Origin: Flavobacterium sp. 1 | GTDB lineage: Bacteria; Bacteroidota; Bacteroidia; Flavobacteriales; Flavobacteriaceae | NCBI RefSeq assembly: GCF_002797935.1 | Contig: NZ_PGER01000001.1 | Location: 2,480,001 to 2,544,000, forward strand | Direction: 5' to 3' | Length of the DNA: 64,000 nt | Shown: in pieces, positions 55,273-64,000 of the stretch | How positions within the stretch are numbered: the first letter of the stretch is position 1 | How the letters are laid out: every line of letters begins with the position of its first letter | Translations under genes and position numbers: made by a program | Notes under the pieces: model-generated | What the model saw: the letters and a program-made list of their open reading frames with translations, nothing else | Database searches by the model: none | Told to the model about the DNA's origin: nothing

Positions 55273-55575
55273 ATGAAAGGATTAAAACAGCGTTGGGGGC
55301 TAACATCCAATTGGCAATTGGCAATAATATTTGTAGTTTTTGCTATTACGGGATCAGCGTCTGCATGGTTGTCTAAACCATTTTGTGTTTGGTTAGGAAT
55401 TGCAAAAGAAGGTTTAGGCCACTGGTACACTCCTATTCGCCTGTTGCTAATTTTCCCAATTTATCAAGTTTTATTAGTTGCGATAGGTTTCCTTTTTGGG
55501 CAATTTAAATTCTTTTGGGCTTTTGAAAAGAAAATGCTCAGAAGTATGGGGCTAGGGTTTATTTTTAAAAAATAA
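55273..55575 (+). CDS. Small two-helix membrane protein (DUF6787-like)
   Basis: The 100-residue protein (start MKGLKQRWGLTSNWQLAII) has two predicted membrane helices, about 16-36 and 62-82. Conserved features are the tryptophan-rich N-terminus, SASAWLSKPFC and HWYTPIRLLLIFPIYQVLL. The C-terminal cytoplasmic tail FFWAFEKKMLRSMGL is amphipathic and basic. Resembles a Bacteroidota-specific family (DUF6787, from memory). Function unknown. Confidence 0.7.
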   Translation: MKGLKQRWGLTSNWQLAIIFVVFAITGSASAWLSKPFCVWLGIAKEGLGHWYTPIRLLLIFPIYQVLLVAIGFLFGQFKFFWAFEKKMLRSMGLGFIFKK

Positions 55576-55592
55576 TTAAGAATTCTTTCTTA

Positions 55593-55904
55593 TTATTTGA
55601 GTTTTTTATCTCTGTTTCCTTGAATCCAATACATATATATCCAAGTCAACGTAAAAGATGGAATTACATCTGTAAACGGAAATATTTCTTCCACAAAAGT
55701 TAAAATACCAGCTACCTTACCTACCCGGCCTTTGTACATTTTGGTCATCAAAAAACCAGCCAATGGCGCCCAAACCACATCGGAAAACTCTCCAATTCCC
55801 GGAATTACAAATGATACCATTCCTATTGCATCAAAAAATAAACCTAATAAAAGTTTGATTATTTTTTGCTTATAAAAAACATCGTCTGCTTCTATATTAT
55901 TCAT
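55593..55904 (-). CDS. Small membrane protein of unknown function
   Basis: I start at 55904 (MNNIEADDVFYKQKIIKLL, 103 residues). The ATG at 55964 would add a stretch that looks like intergenic DNA. Hydrophobic segments lie at about 16-36 and 79-97. Conserved-looking FVIPGIGEFSDVVWAPLAG and FVEEIFPFTDVIPSFTLTW are typical of a small Flavobacteriaceae membrane protein. Convergent with the preceding gene. No function assigned. Confidence 0.65.
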   Translation of the reverse strand: MNNIEADDVFYKQKIIKLLLGLFFDAIGMVSFVIPGIGEFSDVVWAPLAGFLMTKMYKGRVGKVAGILTFVEEIFPFTDVIPSFTLTWIYMYWIQGNRDKKLK

Positions 55905-56040
55905 TTGGATAAAAATTAATTCAAATATAAATCTACAAAATCCAAACCGCATTCCAATTAACAATATAAGTTAAAAATTACCGAAGCCATTATAATATCG
56001 GCAGAAACTTTTGTTTCTTTGTGAAAACAGTTTCAAAACG

Positions 56041-56733
56041 ATGATACACGCAAAAAACTTACATAAATTTTATGATCAGCTTGAAGTATTAAAAGGAGTA
56101 GATTTACATATCAAAAAAGGCGAAATTGTTTCTATTGTTGGTGCTTCTGGTGCTGGAAAAACAACGCTGTTACAAATATTAGGCACATTGGATAAACCCA
56201 GCACAAAAAAGGAAAATGAAAATCAAAGTATCGAAAACCAAAGTTCATTAGTGATAAACAATGAGGATATTTTGAAGATGAACGACAAATCCTTATCCAA
56301 ATTCAGAAATTTAAATTTGGGGTTTATTTTTCAGTTTCACCAATTGTTACCCGAATTTACGGCATTAGAAAATGTTTGTATTCCTGCTTATATTGCTGGG
56401 AAAAAAGTTTCTGAAACCGAAAAAGAGGCTAAAAAATTATTAGACTATTTAGGGCTGTCACACAGAATAAATCACAAACCAAACGAACTTTCGGGCGGTG
56501 AACAGCAGCGTGTTGCGGTTGCAAGAGCATTAATCAACAAACCTGATGTTATTTTTGCAGATGAGCCATCTGGGAATCTAGACACGCATTCGGCCGAAAA
56601 TTTACATCAATTATTTTTTCAGCTTCGAGATGAATTCGGACAAACTTTTGTGATTGTAACCCATAATGAAGAATTGGCTAATATGGCTGATAGAAAATTA
56701 ATAATGGTAGATGGCCAAATTAGCAATGAGTAA
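56041..56733 (+). CDS. LolD-like ABC transporter ATP-binding protein
   Basis: The 230-residue ABC ATPase has Walker [13 protein letters not shown], signature [15 protein letters not shown], Walker [13 protein letters not shown] and the H-loop VTHNEELA. The sequence [24 protein letters not shown] is the LolD/MacB Q-loop pattern. I start at 56041 ([19 protein letters not shown]), not the ATG at 56011. LolD powers lipoprotein release with LolCE; no permease gene lies beside it here. A short polar insertion ([11 protein letters not shown]) near residue 60 is unusual. Next gene follows by 5 bases. Confidence 0.88.
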   Translation: MIHAKNLHKFYDQLEVLKGVDLHIKKGEIVSIVGASGAGKTTLLQILGTLDKPSTKKENENQSIENQSSLVINNEDILKMNDKSLSKFRNLNLGFIFQFHQLLPEFTALENVCIPAYIAGKKVSETEKEAKKLLDYLGLSHRINHKPNELSGGEQQRVAVARALINKPDVIFADEPSGNLDTHSAENLHQLFFQLRDEFGQTFVIVTHNEELANMADRKLIMVDGQISNE

Positions 56734-56738
56734 CTAAA

Positions 56739-57503
56739 ATGAATCAAACTGAGCTCAAAGATTTTCTTGACGAAAAAGTGCTTCAATACAATACCCTAGA
56801 TTTTATTGAAAGTGACCCTGTCCAAATTCCGCATTTGTTTTCGAGAAAAGAAGATATAGAAATTGCTGGCTTTTTGAGTGCAACCATCGCTTGGGGCAAC
56901 CGTAAAATGATTATCAAAAACTCTCATAAGATGATGAATTTGATGGGCAATGCACCTTATGATTTTGTACTTTCCCATAGCGAAGATAATTTAGAGCAAT
57001 TAGAATACTTTGTCCACAGAACCTTTAATGGACAGGATTTTATCAGTTTTATAAAAGGACTGCAGCATATTTATAAAAATCACGGCGGACTTGAAACTGT
57101 TTTTACAAAACATCAGGAAACCGATTCGATGCAAAAAAGCATTTCTGAATTCAAAAAAACATTCTTCGAAATCCAGCATCAAAACAGAGCCCAAAAACAC
57201 ATCTCAGACCCAATGAATGGTTCGGCAGCAAAACGCATCAACATGTACCTAAGATGGATGTGCCGTCAGGACAATAAAGGTGTTGATTTAGGAATTTGGA
57301 AAAACATCTCACCTTCACTCCTGTCTTGTCCTCTTGATGTCCATTCTGGAAATGTTGCCAGAAAACTAGGCTTGCTCACAAGAAAACAAAACGATGGAAA
57401 AGCCTTGACAGAGCTAGACACAAAACTCCGTGAACTCGATCCCAATGACCCAGTAAAATATGATTTTGCTTTATTTGGATTGGGAGTATTTGAGGGGTTT
57501 TAA
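56739..57503 (+). CDS. TIGR02757 family (DUF2400) protein
   Basis: The 254-residue protein matches a widespread Bacteroidota family (TIGR02757). Conserved segments: DPVQIPHLFSRKEDIEIAGF, LSATIAWGNRKMIIKN, and KRINMYLRWMCRQDNKGVDL followed by CPLDVHSGNVARKLGL. The last resembles a helix-hairpin-helix DNA glycosylase-like region, so a DNA-repair link has been suggested; I cannot confirm it from sequence. Co-transcribed with the LolD-like ATPase. Confidence 0.85.
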   Translation: MNQTELKDFLDEKVLQYNTLDFIESDPVQIPHLFSRKEDIEIAGFLSATIAWGNRKMIIKNSHKMMNLMGNAPYDFVLSHSEDNLEQLEYFVHRTFNGQDFISFIKGLQHIYKNHGGLETVFTKHQETDSMQKSISEFKKTFFEIQHQNRAQKHISDPMNGSAAKRINMYLRWMCRQDNKGVDLGIWKNISPSLLSCPLDVHSGNVARKLGLLTRKQNDGKALTELDTKLRELDPNDPVKYDFALFGLGVFEGF

Positions 57504-57703
57504 AATATATTTTTCGTTCAAATACTTTACTTCGTCCTTAATACTCACAAAAAAAATCTATCCTAAATTCATTCTAATTTAGAATATGCTGTTTTTAATT
57601 TATACCTTTAAAATATTGATTATCTTTATGTAAATCTTAACTAAAGAAGAATAGAATTTTTGTTACATTTTTAAGTTAACAGCCGAAAACGAAATTTTTA
57701 TTA

Positions 57704-58765
57704 ATGGAAGTATCTGTCTATTACTTTATCCGAATCTTATTGCCCATACTAATTTTCGGGTGCATTATATTAATAGCAGTTTTAATTGGTAATAGATATA
57801 ATTACGACCTATTCAAACCAAAATTTGAAGCGACAAAAAATGAAATTGAGAACTTCTTAACCAATATAATTTTTTCGTCTTTTGATGAAATACAAATTCA
57901 AACTGAAATAAAACAGTTTAAAAAAACAATTCCTTTTGATAAAAATTGGTGCAAAAAATTATTGCTTAATCAGATTATTTTTTTAAAACTAAATTTGAAA
58001 GGAAATATCACTAATAAATTTCATTTTATATACGAACAATTTGATCTGTTTAGGTATACCAAAAGACTTTTAAAAAGCCGTCGCTATTATTTAAAATGTC
58101 TCGGATTATTTCAATTGGAATCTTTGAATTATAAAAAAGGAAAAGACTACATTGCCCCTCTATTAAATCATAAAAACAGAAATATAAAATCTAGGGCTTT
58201 TTTGTCAATAATCTCATTAAGACCTAATAAACTAGAATCATTAATTGATTTCTCACATCAGATTACCACTGCAGAAGAAATCAATATTATGGACATTTTA
58301 CACCATAAAAAAACAAAAATGCCAGCCAATCTGCATGAATGGATTGTTTCAGAAAATGATTCTATAGTTAAATTAGGAATTAAACTAATGATGTTTTACA
58401 ACTATACCAATGAGAATGAAACTATTGTTAAATTATTAAAGCATAACAATAAATCTATTCGTTATGAAGCAATTACTGCTGTATCTTTTTTATTCATTCA
58501 TGAAGCTGAAGATGAACTGATTGAACAATTTAGTAATGAAGACACCCAAAATAAATTAGAAATTTTCAGCACTCTTTCTAAAATTGGAACAACAGAATCC
58601 GAGAATTTTATCGCCCAATTATTAGAAAATAAAACAGATGAAAACATCAAACTAGATGCAGTTTATTGTCTCAACAAAATAAATTCCAGCTATTTTGATA
58701 ATCACTTTTTGAATAATGAAGATGTAAAAAAAATGGTTAAACATGTTAAAACAATTAACAGATGA
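57704..58765 (+). CDS. HEAT-repeat protein with N-terminal membrane anchor
   Basis: The 353-residue protein has one N-terminal membrane helix (IRILLPILIFGCIILIAVLI) and a long helical repeat region resembling HEAT repeats (NRNIKSRAFLSIISLRPN, HNNKSIRYEAITAVSFL, DENIKLDAVYCLNKI). Such scaffolds hold protein complexes. It overlaps the following GT2 gene by four bases (ATGA). In similar operons with a GT2 synthase and a YaiO-type barrel it may organise the export machine (inference). Confidence 0.75.
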   Translation: MEVSVYYFIRILLPILIFGCIILIAVLIGNRYNYDLFKPKFEATKNEIENFLTNIIFSSFDEIQIQTEIKQFKKTIPFDKNWCKKLLLNQIIFLKLNLKGNITNKFHFIYEQFDLFRYTKRLLKSRRYYLKCLGLFQLESLNYKKGKDYIAPLLNHKNRNIKSRAFLSIISLRPNKLESLIDFSHQITTAEEINIMDILHHKKTKMPANLHEWIVSENDSIVKLGIKLMMFYNYTNENETIVKLLKHNNKSIRYEAITAVSFLFIHEAEDELIEQFSNEDTQNKLEIFSTLSKIGTTESENFIAQLLENKTDENIKLDAVYCLNKINSSYFDNHFLNNEDVKKMVKHVKTINR

Positions 58766-60192
58766 TACATGATATCTTATCCGTATATGCTAATTTTATA
58801 GGTGTGTTTTCAATCACTTACATTATCTTTTATTCTATATTAGCCGGATTATCCTATTATGCAATAAAGAAAAACCTTAATACAAAATATTTTATTCCTA
58901 ATAATGTCATTATAAAATCCAATTATATACCTGGTGTTTCTGTTGTGGCACCAGCATTCAACGAAGGGGCTACTGTTGTCAATAATGTTAAATCATTGCT
59001 TTCATTAACCTATCCCAAATTTGAAGTTGTGTTAGTAAACGATGGCAGTTCAGACGATACACTACAAAAATTAATTGACGAATTCGAACTCATCAAAGTT
59101 GATTTTTATTATCAGGAAAAAATTAAAACCGCTGCAATTAGAGGTCATTATAAATCTACTAATCCCCTTTATTATAAATTATTAGTCGTTGATAAAGAAA
59201 ATGCAAAAAGTAAAGCTGATGCAGCCAATGCCGGAATTAATTCGACCAAATATCCTTTGTTTATCTGCACTGACGTGGATTGTATCTTAAAAAATGATAC
59301 CATTATCAAATTAGCAAAACCATTTATAGAAGCCCAAAAAAGAGTTATTGCAACTGGCGCGGGTATAAGGATATCCAATTCCTGCGAAGTAAAAAATGGT
59401 TTTTTGGTAAAAATCCATTTCCCAAAAGGCTGGTATCCAAGGTTTCAGGAATTGGAATATGTCCGTGCTTTTCTTTTTGGCAGAATGGCTTGGAGTCAGA
59501 TTAACGGATTACTGTTAGTTTCGGGCGGTTTAGGCATGTTTGACAAAGAAATTGCGGTTGCCGCTGGTGGTTATTGGCATAAATCATTAGGGGAAGATAT
59601 GGAACTTGTAACCCGAATGAGAAAATATATGTATGATAATAAATTGCCTTTTTCCATACAATACATACCAGAATCACTTTGCTGGACAGAAGTTCCATCG
59701 ACAAAAGAGGTTCTGATTCGGCAGCGTGTACGCTGGTCTCGAGGATTAATACAAACATTATACTTGCATAAAAATGTTTTTTTCAATCCAAAATACCAAA
59801 GAACAGGATTCCTAATATTTCCTTATTTCTTTTTCTTTGAGTTTCTAATTCCAATTTTAGAAGTTATTGGAGTCATTGTCTTAATTATTGGTTTTTTTAT
59901 TTACCATGTGGATTACGCTAATTTCCTCTACCTAACGCTGACAATCTATTTATTTTATATCATTATAACTTTTATATCTATCCTATTAGATGATATTATT
60001 TATAAAAATTATGCCAATGCCAAGGAAATTGTCACTCTGGTAATGATGGCAATAATAGAGCCTTTTTGCTATCACCCTGTGAATGTATATGCCTCAATAA
60101 AAGGATATTACCATTTTTTTAGACAAAAGGAACAAGTTTGGGGAAATATGCAGCGGCAAGGTTTTAGTAACCCAACCGAAAAGAAAAAATAA
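58762..60192 (+). CDS. Processive GT2 membrane glycosyltransferase
   Basis: The 476-residue membrane enzyme resembles cellulose, hyaluronan and poly-GlcNAc synthases. An N-terminal helix is followed by the nucleotide-sugar site VSVVAPAFNEGATVV and LVNDGSSDDTL. The metal motif is CTDVDCILK, and the acceptor motif is GEDMELVTRMRKY. The processivity motif is RQRVRWSRGLI (Q/RxxRW). Three or four C-terminal helices form the channel. It is the core of a three-gene operon; the sugar polymerised is unknown. Confidence 0.88.
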   Translation: MIHDILSVYANFIGVFSITYIIFYSILAGLSYYAIKKNLNTKYFIPNNVIIKSNYIPGVSVVAPAFNEGATVVNNVKSLLSLTYPKFEVVLVNDGSSDDTLQKLIDEFELIKVDFYYQEKIKTAAIRGHYKSTNPLYYKLLVVDKENAKSKADAANAGINSTKYPLFICTDVDCILKNDTIIKLAKPFIEAQKRVIATGAGIRISNSCEVKNGFLVKIHFPKGWYPRFQELEYVRAFLFGRMAWSQINGLLLVSGGLGMFDKEIAVAAGGYWHKSLGEDMELVTRMRKYMYDNKLPFSIQYIPESLCWTEVPSTKEVLIRQRVRWSRGLIQTLYLHKNVFFNPKYQRTGFLIFPYFFFFEFLIPILEVIGVIVLIIGFFIYHVDYANFLYLTLTIYLFYIIITFISILLDDIIYKNYANAKEIVTLVMMAIIEPFCYHPVNVYASIKGYYHFFRQKEQVWGNMQRQGFSNPTEKKK

Positions 60193-60194
60193 GC

Positions 60195-61466
60195 ATGAAA
60201 AAACGCCGCTACACTAAAACATTTTTTATTCTATTGCTACTTTTAGGAGTGGCAGAGAACAATTCAGTTTGGTCACAAAAAACAGACGTTGACAGTCTTT
60301 TGAATGCAGCAATTAATGAAGTCAATAAGGATAAAAATTATGATTCGGCTTTAAAGAAAACCCATAAAGGAATAAAATTAGCCCCTGATTATTTAGATTT
60401 TCATTTGCTGGCAGGAAGAATTCACCAATTAAACAATACAAAAGACAGTGCCAGATACTATTACAATTATGTCATCGACAGGAATCCTGTTTATGAAGAT
60501 GCTTTTTCCTATCTCATCAATATGGATATTGAAGATAAAAATTACAGTGATGCCGAAATCACTGTGAATAAAGCCATTGAAGCACATTCTGGCAAAAAAG
60601 ATTTTAGATACAAAAAACTCGCTATCTATGAACTTCAGGGCGAAAAGAAAAAAAGCGAAGATTACTTAAAAGAAATGCAGGCTCAATACCCAAAAGACAC
60701 TGGTTTTAAACTGCATTACTTTATTGCGGACACTCGACAAAAATCGGATCGCATTGGTGTAAATTACAATTTCACAACGTTTGACAGATCTGGGTATGGT
60801 CCTTGGCATTATGGAAGTGCACAATACATCAGACAACGAGATTGGGGTTCTGCCATTGCCAGAATAAATTATTCAAACCGATATGCTGATGGTCAAACCG
60901 TTGCCGAAGGATTACAATACGAGGCCGAATCTTACTTATTTACTGGCAAAAACAGTTATTCTTATATTGGCGGCAGTTATAGCAATGATCCGGTATTTCC
61001 AAAATTCAGGCTTGGATATTCTTTTTTTCATAATTTCGAAAAAGGCTGGGAAGGCGATCTGGGAATTAGATATATTGATACCAAAGATTCTGGAATTACT
61101 ACTGCAGTTGCTGGAGTTGGTAAGTATTTAGGTTCATATTGGCTTAATTTAAGATCCTTTTTTCAATTTAATGAAAGTGATATGTATCCTGCCTTTACAT
61201 TAACAGCCCGCTATTATTTCAACACTCGATTTGATTACATAACATTGATAGCTGGATATGGAACTTCCCCAGACGAACGAACAACAATTGGCCAAATACA
61301 ACCGCGCCTTTCATTAGATTCTTACAGACTTGGAGCTGGCTATTATAAAATCATTGGAGGTCATTATATAACAGGGCTTCAATTGAATTATAACAATCAA
61401 GAATATACTCCTGACAAAAAGCAAAACGAAACCGAAATTGCATTGATGTTCCAATATCAATTCTAA
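60195..61466 (+). CDS. YaiO-type outer-membrane beta-barrel protein with TPRs
   Basis: The 423-residue protein has a signal peptide (FFILLLLLGVAENNSVWS), TPR-like repeats at about 30-165 and a C-terminal barrel ending in an aromatic residue (IALMFQYQF). The segment DRSGYGPWHYGSAQYIRQRDWGS is typical of the YaiO family of outer-membrane proteins. It starts two bases after the GT2 stop. It is the likely outer-membrane exit for the polymer, with the TPRs guiding it through the periplasm, as PgaA does for PNAG (analogy). Confidence 0.82.
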   Translation: MKKRRYTKTFFILLLLLGVAENNSVWSQKTDVDSLLNAAINEVNKDKNYDSALKKTHKGIKLAPDYLDFHLLAGRIHQLNNTKDSARYYYNYVIDRNPVYEDAFSYLINMDIEDKNYSDAEITVNKAIEAHSGKKDFRYKKLAIYELQGEKKKSEDYLKEMQAQYPKDTGFKLHYFIADTRQKSDRIGVNYNFTTFDRSGYGPWHYGSAQYIRQRDWGSAIARINYSNRYADGQTVAEGLQYEAESYLFTGKNSYSYIGGSYSNDPVFPKFRLGYSFFHNFEKGWEGDLGIRYIDTKDSGITTAVAGVGKYLGSYWLNLRSFFQFNESDMYPAFTLTARYYFNTRFDYITLIAGYGTSPDERTTIGQIQPRLSLDSYRLGAGYYKIIGGHYITGLQLNYNNQEYTPDKKQNETEIALMFQYQF

Positions 61467-62288
61467 AAAAATGCAGACGAAACAATTTATTATCTCCATT
61501 ATTGTTTTTTCCTGTTTTTTTCAAATTGCAAAATTATGGCTGAAAACTTCTTAAAATTAACAAATTCAAAAAGAAGCGAAGTCATTATCTATTCATCTGG
61601 GATGATACTAAAGAATCTGCTGCATTATTAAATAAAACATAATTTAGTATAGAAAAATCATTACAGTGAAGGTATTTGTTTCAAAAAAAATGTGAAAAAA
61701 TTTGCATAAAAAAATTAAAAAACGTAATTTTAACGGTGTTTCAATACATTTTAAAGATTAAATAGAAAATTCCTAAGGAATGTAATTACAAAACTCTAAT
61801 TTTTATTTATAGGCATTGACTTAAGAAATCATTCATTTTCCGCAGTTTTATTTCAAATAAAAATTAGTTACCCCCACTTTGTAAAAACTCTATTTAATCA
61901 AACTAATTCATACATATTGTCTATTTAGTTTACAGCCCAATGATTAAATCATTGAACTGCATAATTAAAAATCCATGCTTTTATAAATATTAGCAGCATT
62001 TTATTTTACTATTTAAAACCAAGTGAAAAAACATTCTCAGATACAATTTTTGAGAAAATATTTTGTTTTATGATTATTTCTGCCAAAAAAGAAAACACTA
62101 ACGCCATTAATAGAAATTTCAACAACATAATTAATAAACAACGATTTAAACTTAAACAAAACATAAAAATCATTTTGGCACAGTTGCTAAAAACAACCGA
62201 AACTATAGTTTTCAAAAAATGTTCTTTTCCATTTTTTAAAACATGCTAATCCAGAAAAGAGGGATTAAAAACATTAAAAGAAAAAAAC
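61467..62288. other. Gene-poor gap with a truncated signal-peptide ORF
   Basis: 822 bases hold no convincing gene. Starting four bases after the yaiO-type stop, a 27-codon frame (61471-61554, MQTKQFIISIIVFSCFFQIA) looks like a secretion signal that ends abruptly. A second short frame (61562-61642, HYLFIWDDTKESAALLNK) in another reading frame may be a further remnant. The rest is AT-rich without clear hairpins or promoters, except what must drive the response regulator. A degraded fourth gene of the operon is possible. Confidence 0.4.
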
Positions 62289-62714
62289 ATGAACAATTCA
62301 GACATCAAAATATTAATTGCTGAAGATGACATATTAATGATTAAAATTCTTGAATTCATCCTTAAAAAAGAAGGTTATCAAGTGGTCTCCTGTAAAGATG
62401 GTTTGAGTGCTATCGAAAAAATACCTGTGCTCATACCCGACTTAGTTATTACTGATATTATGCTGCCATTTCGCTCTGGATTAGAAATAATAAGCTATTC
62501 AAAAGAACATTTTGGAAGCATCCCAGTTATCGTAGTTTCATCATTAGGAGAAGAAGAAAGCACTGTTGTTGAAGCATTTAATCTTGGTGCAGATGATTTT
62601 GTTTCTAAACCATTTAATCCGAATGAATTGTTGCTGAGAGTAAAGCGATTATTCGCCAAAACAAAGCATAGCATAAAACCAAATGAAATTTCTACTATAA
62701 ATATTAGTGCCTAA
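62289..62714 (+). CDS. Stand-alone response regulator (REC domain)
   Basis: The 141-residue protein is a single receiver domain. Acidic pocket Asp13 and Asp14 (ILIAEDDIL), phosphoacceptor Asp56 (DLVITDIMLP), Ser84 (VIVVSSLGEE) and Lys107 (DDFVSKPFNP) are all in place. There is no output domain beyond about residue 127, so it acts by protein contact, as CheY or Spo0F do. No histidine kinase gene is adjacent. It follows the HEAT/GT2/YaiO operon and might control it, but that is only proximity. Confidence 0.88.
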   Translation: MNNSDIKILIAEDDILMIKILEFILKKEGYQVVSCKDGLSAIEKIPVLIPDLVITDIMLPFRSGLEIISYSKEHFGSIPVIVVSSLGEEESTVVEAFNLGADDFVSKPFNPNELLLRVKRLFAKTKHSIKPNEISTINISA

Positions 62715-62742
62715 AAAAAACTAATTTCATAAAAATCATCAG

Positions 62743-62785
62743 CCTCTATACGCTATCTCAAAATAGTAGCATAGAGGTTTTTTTT
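62743..62785 (+). terminator. Terminator of the response regulator gene
   Basis: The arms cctctat (62743-62749) and atagagg (62771-62777), with further pairing inside the loop, are followed by eight T. Confidence 0.85.
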
Positions 62786-62846
62786 ATCTCAATTTCGAAA
62801 TAAAGTCAAAGTTTGCATGACTTTCTAACCTTAGTTTCAAAAAACC

Positions 62847-62854
62847 TATCTTTG
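62847..62854 (+). promoter_or_regulatory. -7 promoter element of the DEAD-box helicase gene
   Basis: TATCTTTG fits TAnnTTTG and lies 17 bases before the ATG at 62872. No clear -33 element is at the standard distance. Confidence 0.65.
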
Positions 62855-62871
62855 CACAAAATTTACATACA

Positions 62872-64000
62872 ATGAGCACTTTCGAACAATTCAATCTCCC
62901 TAAATCAGTACAAAAAGCAATTGATGATTTAGGCTTTACGACCCCGACTCCTATTCAGGAAAAGACTTTTTCTGTGATAATGTCTGGTCGTGATATGATG
63001 GGAATTGCACAAACGGGTACGGGTAAAACATTTGCCTATTTACTGCCTTTATTAAAATTATACAAATTCACTCCTGGTCATACTCCAAAAATTGTAATCC
63101 TTGTGCCGACACGCGAGCTGGTTGTCCAGGTTGTGGAAGAGGTTGAAAAACTGACTAAATATATGTCGGTCCGAACCATAGGGATTTTTGGCGGTGTCAA
63201 CATCAATACACAAAAAACGACTGTTTATCAGGGTTGCGATATCTTGGTGGGAACTCCTGGAAGAATTATGGATTTAACGCTGGATAATGTAATCCGCTTT
63301 GAAGAAATGCAAAAACTGGTTATTGACGAGTTTGACGAAATGCTGAATTTAGGTTTTCGCACGCAGTTAACTTCAATCTTGGCTATGATGCCAAAAAAGC
63401 GCCAAAACATATTGTTCTCGGCAACAATGACCGATGAAGTTGATGCGATTTTGAATGATTATTTTGATTATCCGGAAGAAATTACGCTTTCAGCATCTGG
63501 AACTCCTCTTGAAAACATTACCCAAATTACCTATCAGATTCCTAATTTCAATACCAAAATCAATCTTTTAAAACATTTATTGGAAACCAATGAAGACATG
63601 AGCCGCGTATTGGTTTTTGTGAACAACAAAAAGATTTCCGACATGGTTCACCAACGCATTGAGGAAGATTTTGAAGGTCAGTTTGGTGTTATCCACTCCA
63701 ATAAATCACAGAATTACCGTTTGAGTACGATGGCTGAATTTCAGGAAGGAAATCTCCGCGGATTAATTACCACCGACATTATGGCGAGAGGTTTGGATAT
63801 TTCGAATATCACGCACGTCGTCAACTTTGAAATGCCGGAATTACCAGAATTATATATGCACCGTATTGGTAGAACAGGCCGTGCAGATGCAACCGGTACA
63901 GCCATAAGTCTAATTACTCCTCGTGAAGAAGAATCAAAAATTGCCATTGAAATTTTGATGGATACCGAATTACCTATTGAATCTTTCCCTGAAGAAGTTG
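62872..64000 (+). CDS. DEAD-box RNA helicase (3' truncated by the window end)
   Basis: The 376 residues seen from the ATG at 62872 (MSTFEQFNLPKSVQKAIDDL) contain the Q motif (GFTTPTPIQ) and motif I MGIAQTGTGKT. Motif Ia is VPTRELV, motif Ib is VGTPGRIMD, and motif II reads DEFD where most members have DEAD. SAT is present, and the helicase C motifs are RGLDISNITHVVNFEMP and HRIGRTGRA. The gene runs past the window. The family (RhlE/CsdA-like) unwinds RNA in ribosome assembly or cold response. The frame is open to the last base, and the missing part would be the variable basic tail. Confidence 0.92.
   Translation, partial: MSTFEQFNLPKSVQKAIDDLGFTTPTPIQEKTFSVIMSGRDMMGIAQTGTGKTFAYLLPLLKLYKFTPGHTPKIVILVPTRELVVQVVEEVEKLTKYMSVRTIGIFGGVNINTQKTTVYQGCDILVGTPGRIMDLTLDNVIRFEEMQKLVIDEFDEMLNLGFRTQLTSILAMMPKKRQNILFSATMTDEVDAILNDYFDYPEEITLSASGTPLENITQITYQIPNFNTKINLLKHLLETNEDMSRVLVFVNNKKISDMVHQRIEEDFEGQFGVIHSNKSQNYRLSTMAEFQEGNLRGLITTDIMARGLDISNITHVVNFEMPELPELYMHRIGRTGRADATGTAISLITPREEESKIAIEILMDTELPIESFPEEV

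Noticed and set aside
62009..62215. Minus-strand 68-codon frame in the gap before the response regulator
   Set aside because: Composition is that of random AT-rich DNA and the hydrophobic run is low-complexity. No start context, promoter or partner supports it.

Overview
The window looks like chromosomal DNA of a Flavobacterium or a close relative (Bacteroidota, Flavobacteriaceae). The DNA is AT-rich. Genes lack strong Shine-Dalgarno sites. Several promoters carry the Bacteroidota -7 element TAnnTTTG. There are SusC/SusD outer-membrane pairs, and two copies of a structured intergenic element resembling the flavobacterial Flavo-1 RNA motif. No rRNA, tRNA, CRISPR array or insertion sequence was recognised.

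Layout. Positions 1-4420 hold general genes: a gene end, a small lipoprotein, TerC, a small NrtS-like membrane protein, a cNMP/CBS/DUF294 signalling protein and a DnaQ-type exonuclease. Positions 4700-31720 are one large pectin utilisation region. It contains an ExuT-like hexuronate transporter, kduI-kduD-uxaC-kdgK-kdgA, uxaB-uxaA, a LacI-type regulator, a GH28 polygalacturonase, a SusC/SusD pair with a surface lipoprotein, then GH105, GH43, a PL10-CE8 fusion, a second GH28 and a CE12 esterase. Secreted enzymes demethylate, deacetylate and cut homogalacturonan and rhamnogalacturonan. SusCD imports oligosaccharides. GH28 and GH105 release galacturonate and unsaturated uronate. The uxa and kdu branches meet at 2-keto-3-deoxygluconate, which KdgK and KdgA turn into pyruvate and glyceraldehyde-3-phosphate. 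Four near-identical 14-bp palindromes (core ATCGATT) at the starts of exuT, kduI, the GH28-susCD operon and lacI itself define a likely LacI regulon. Fructose-1,6-bisphosphatase follows the cluster.

Positions 33170-42000 hold topoisomerase IV (parC and parE, minus strand). Between them sits a very AT-rich three-gene cassette: a DUF3696-type AAA ATPase, a protein with Toprim/OLD-like acidic motifs and a DUF262 protein. It has its own promoter and is separated from parE by a double hairpin. This is the best candidate for an undescribed (probably anti-phage) system.

Positions 42100-57500 are mostly ordinary flavobacterial genes: transglutaminase-like protein, flavin reductase, ychF, a TonB-dependent receptor, a methyltransferase, ferredoxin, LuxC-type acyl-CoA reductase, serC, serA, a DUF937 gene with two compensating frameshifts, small lipo- and membrane proteins, a LolD-like ATPase and a TIGR02757 protein. 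Positions 57700-62720 carry a HEAT-repeat/GT2 synthase/YaiO-barrel operon, probably for an exopolysaccharide. An 820-bp gene-poor gap and a stand-alone response regulator follow. The window ends inside a DEAD-box helicase gene.
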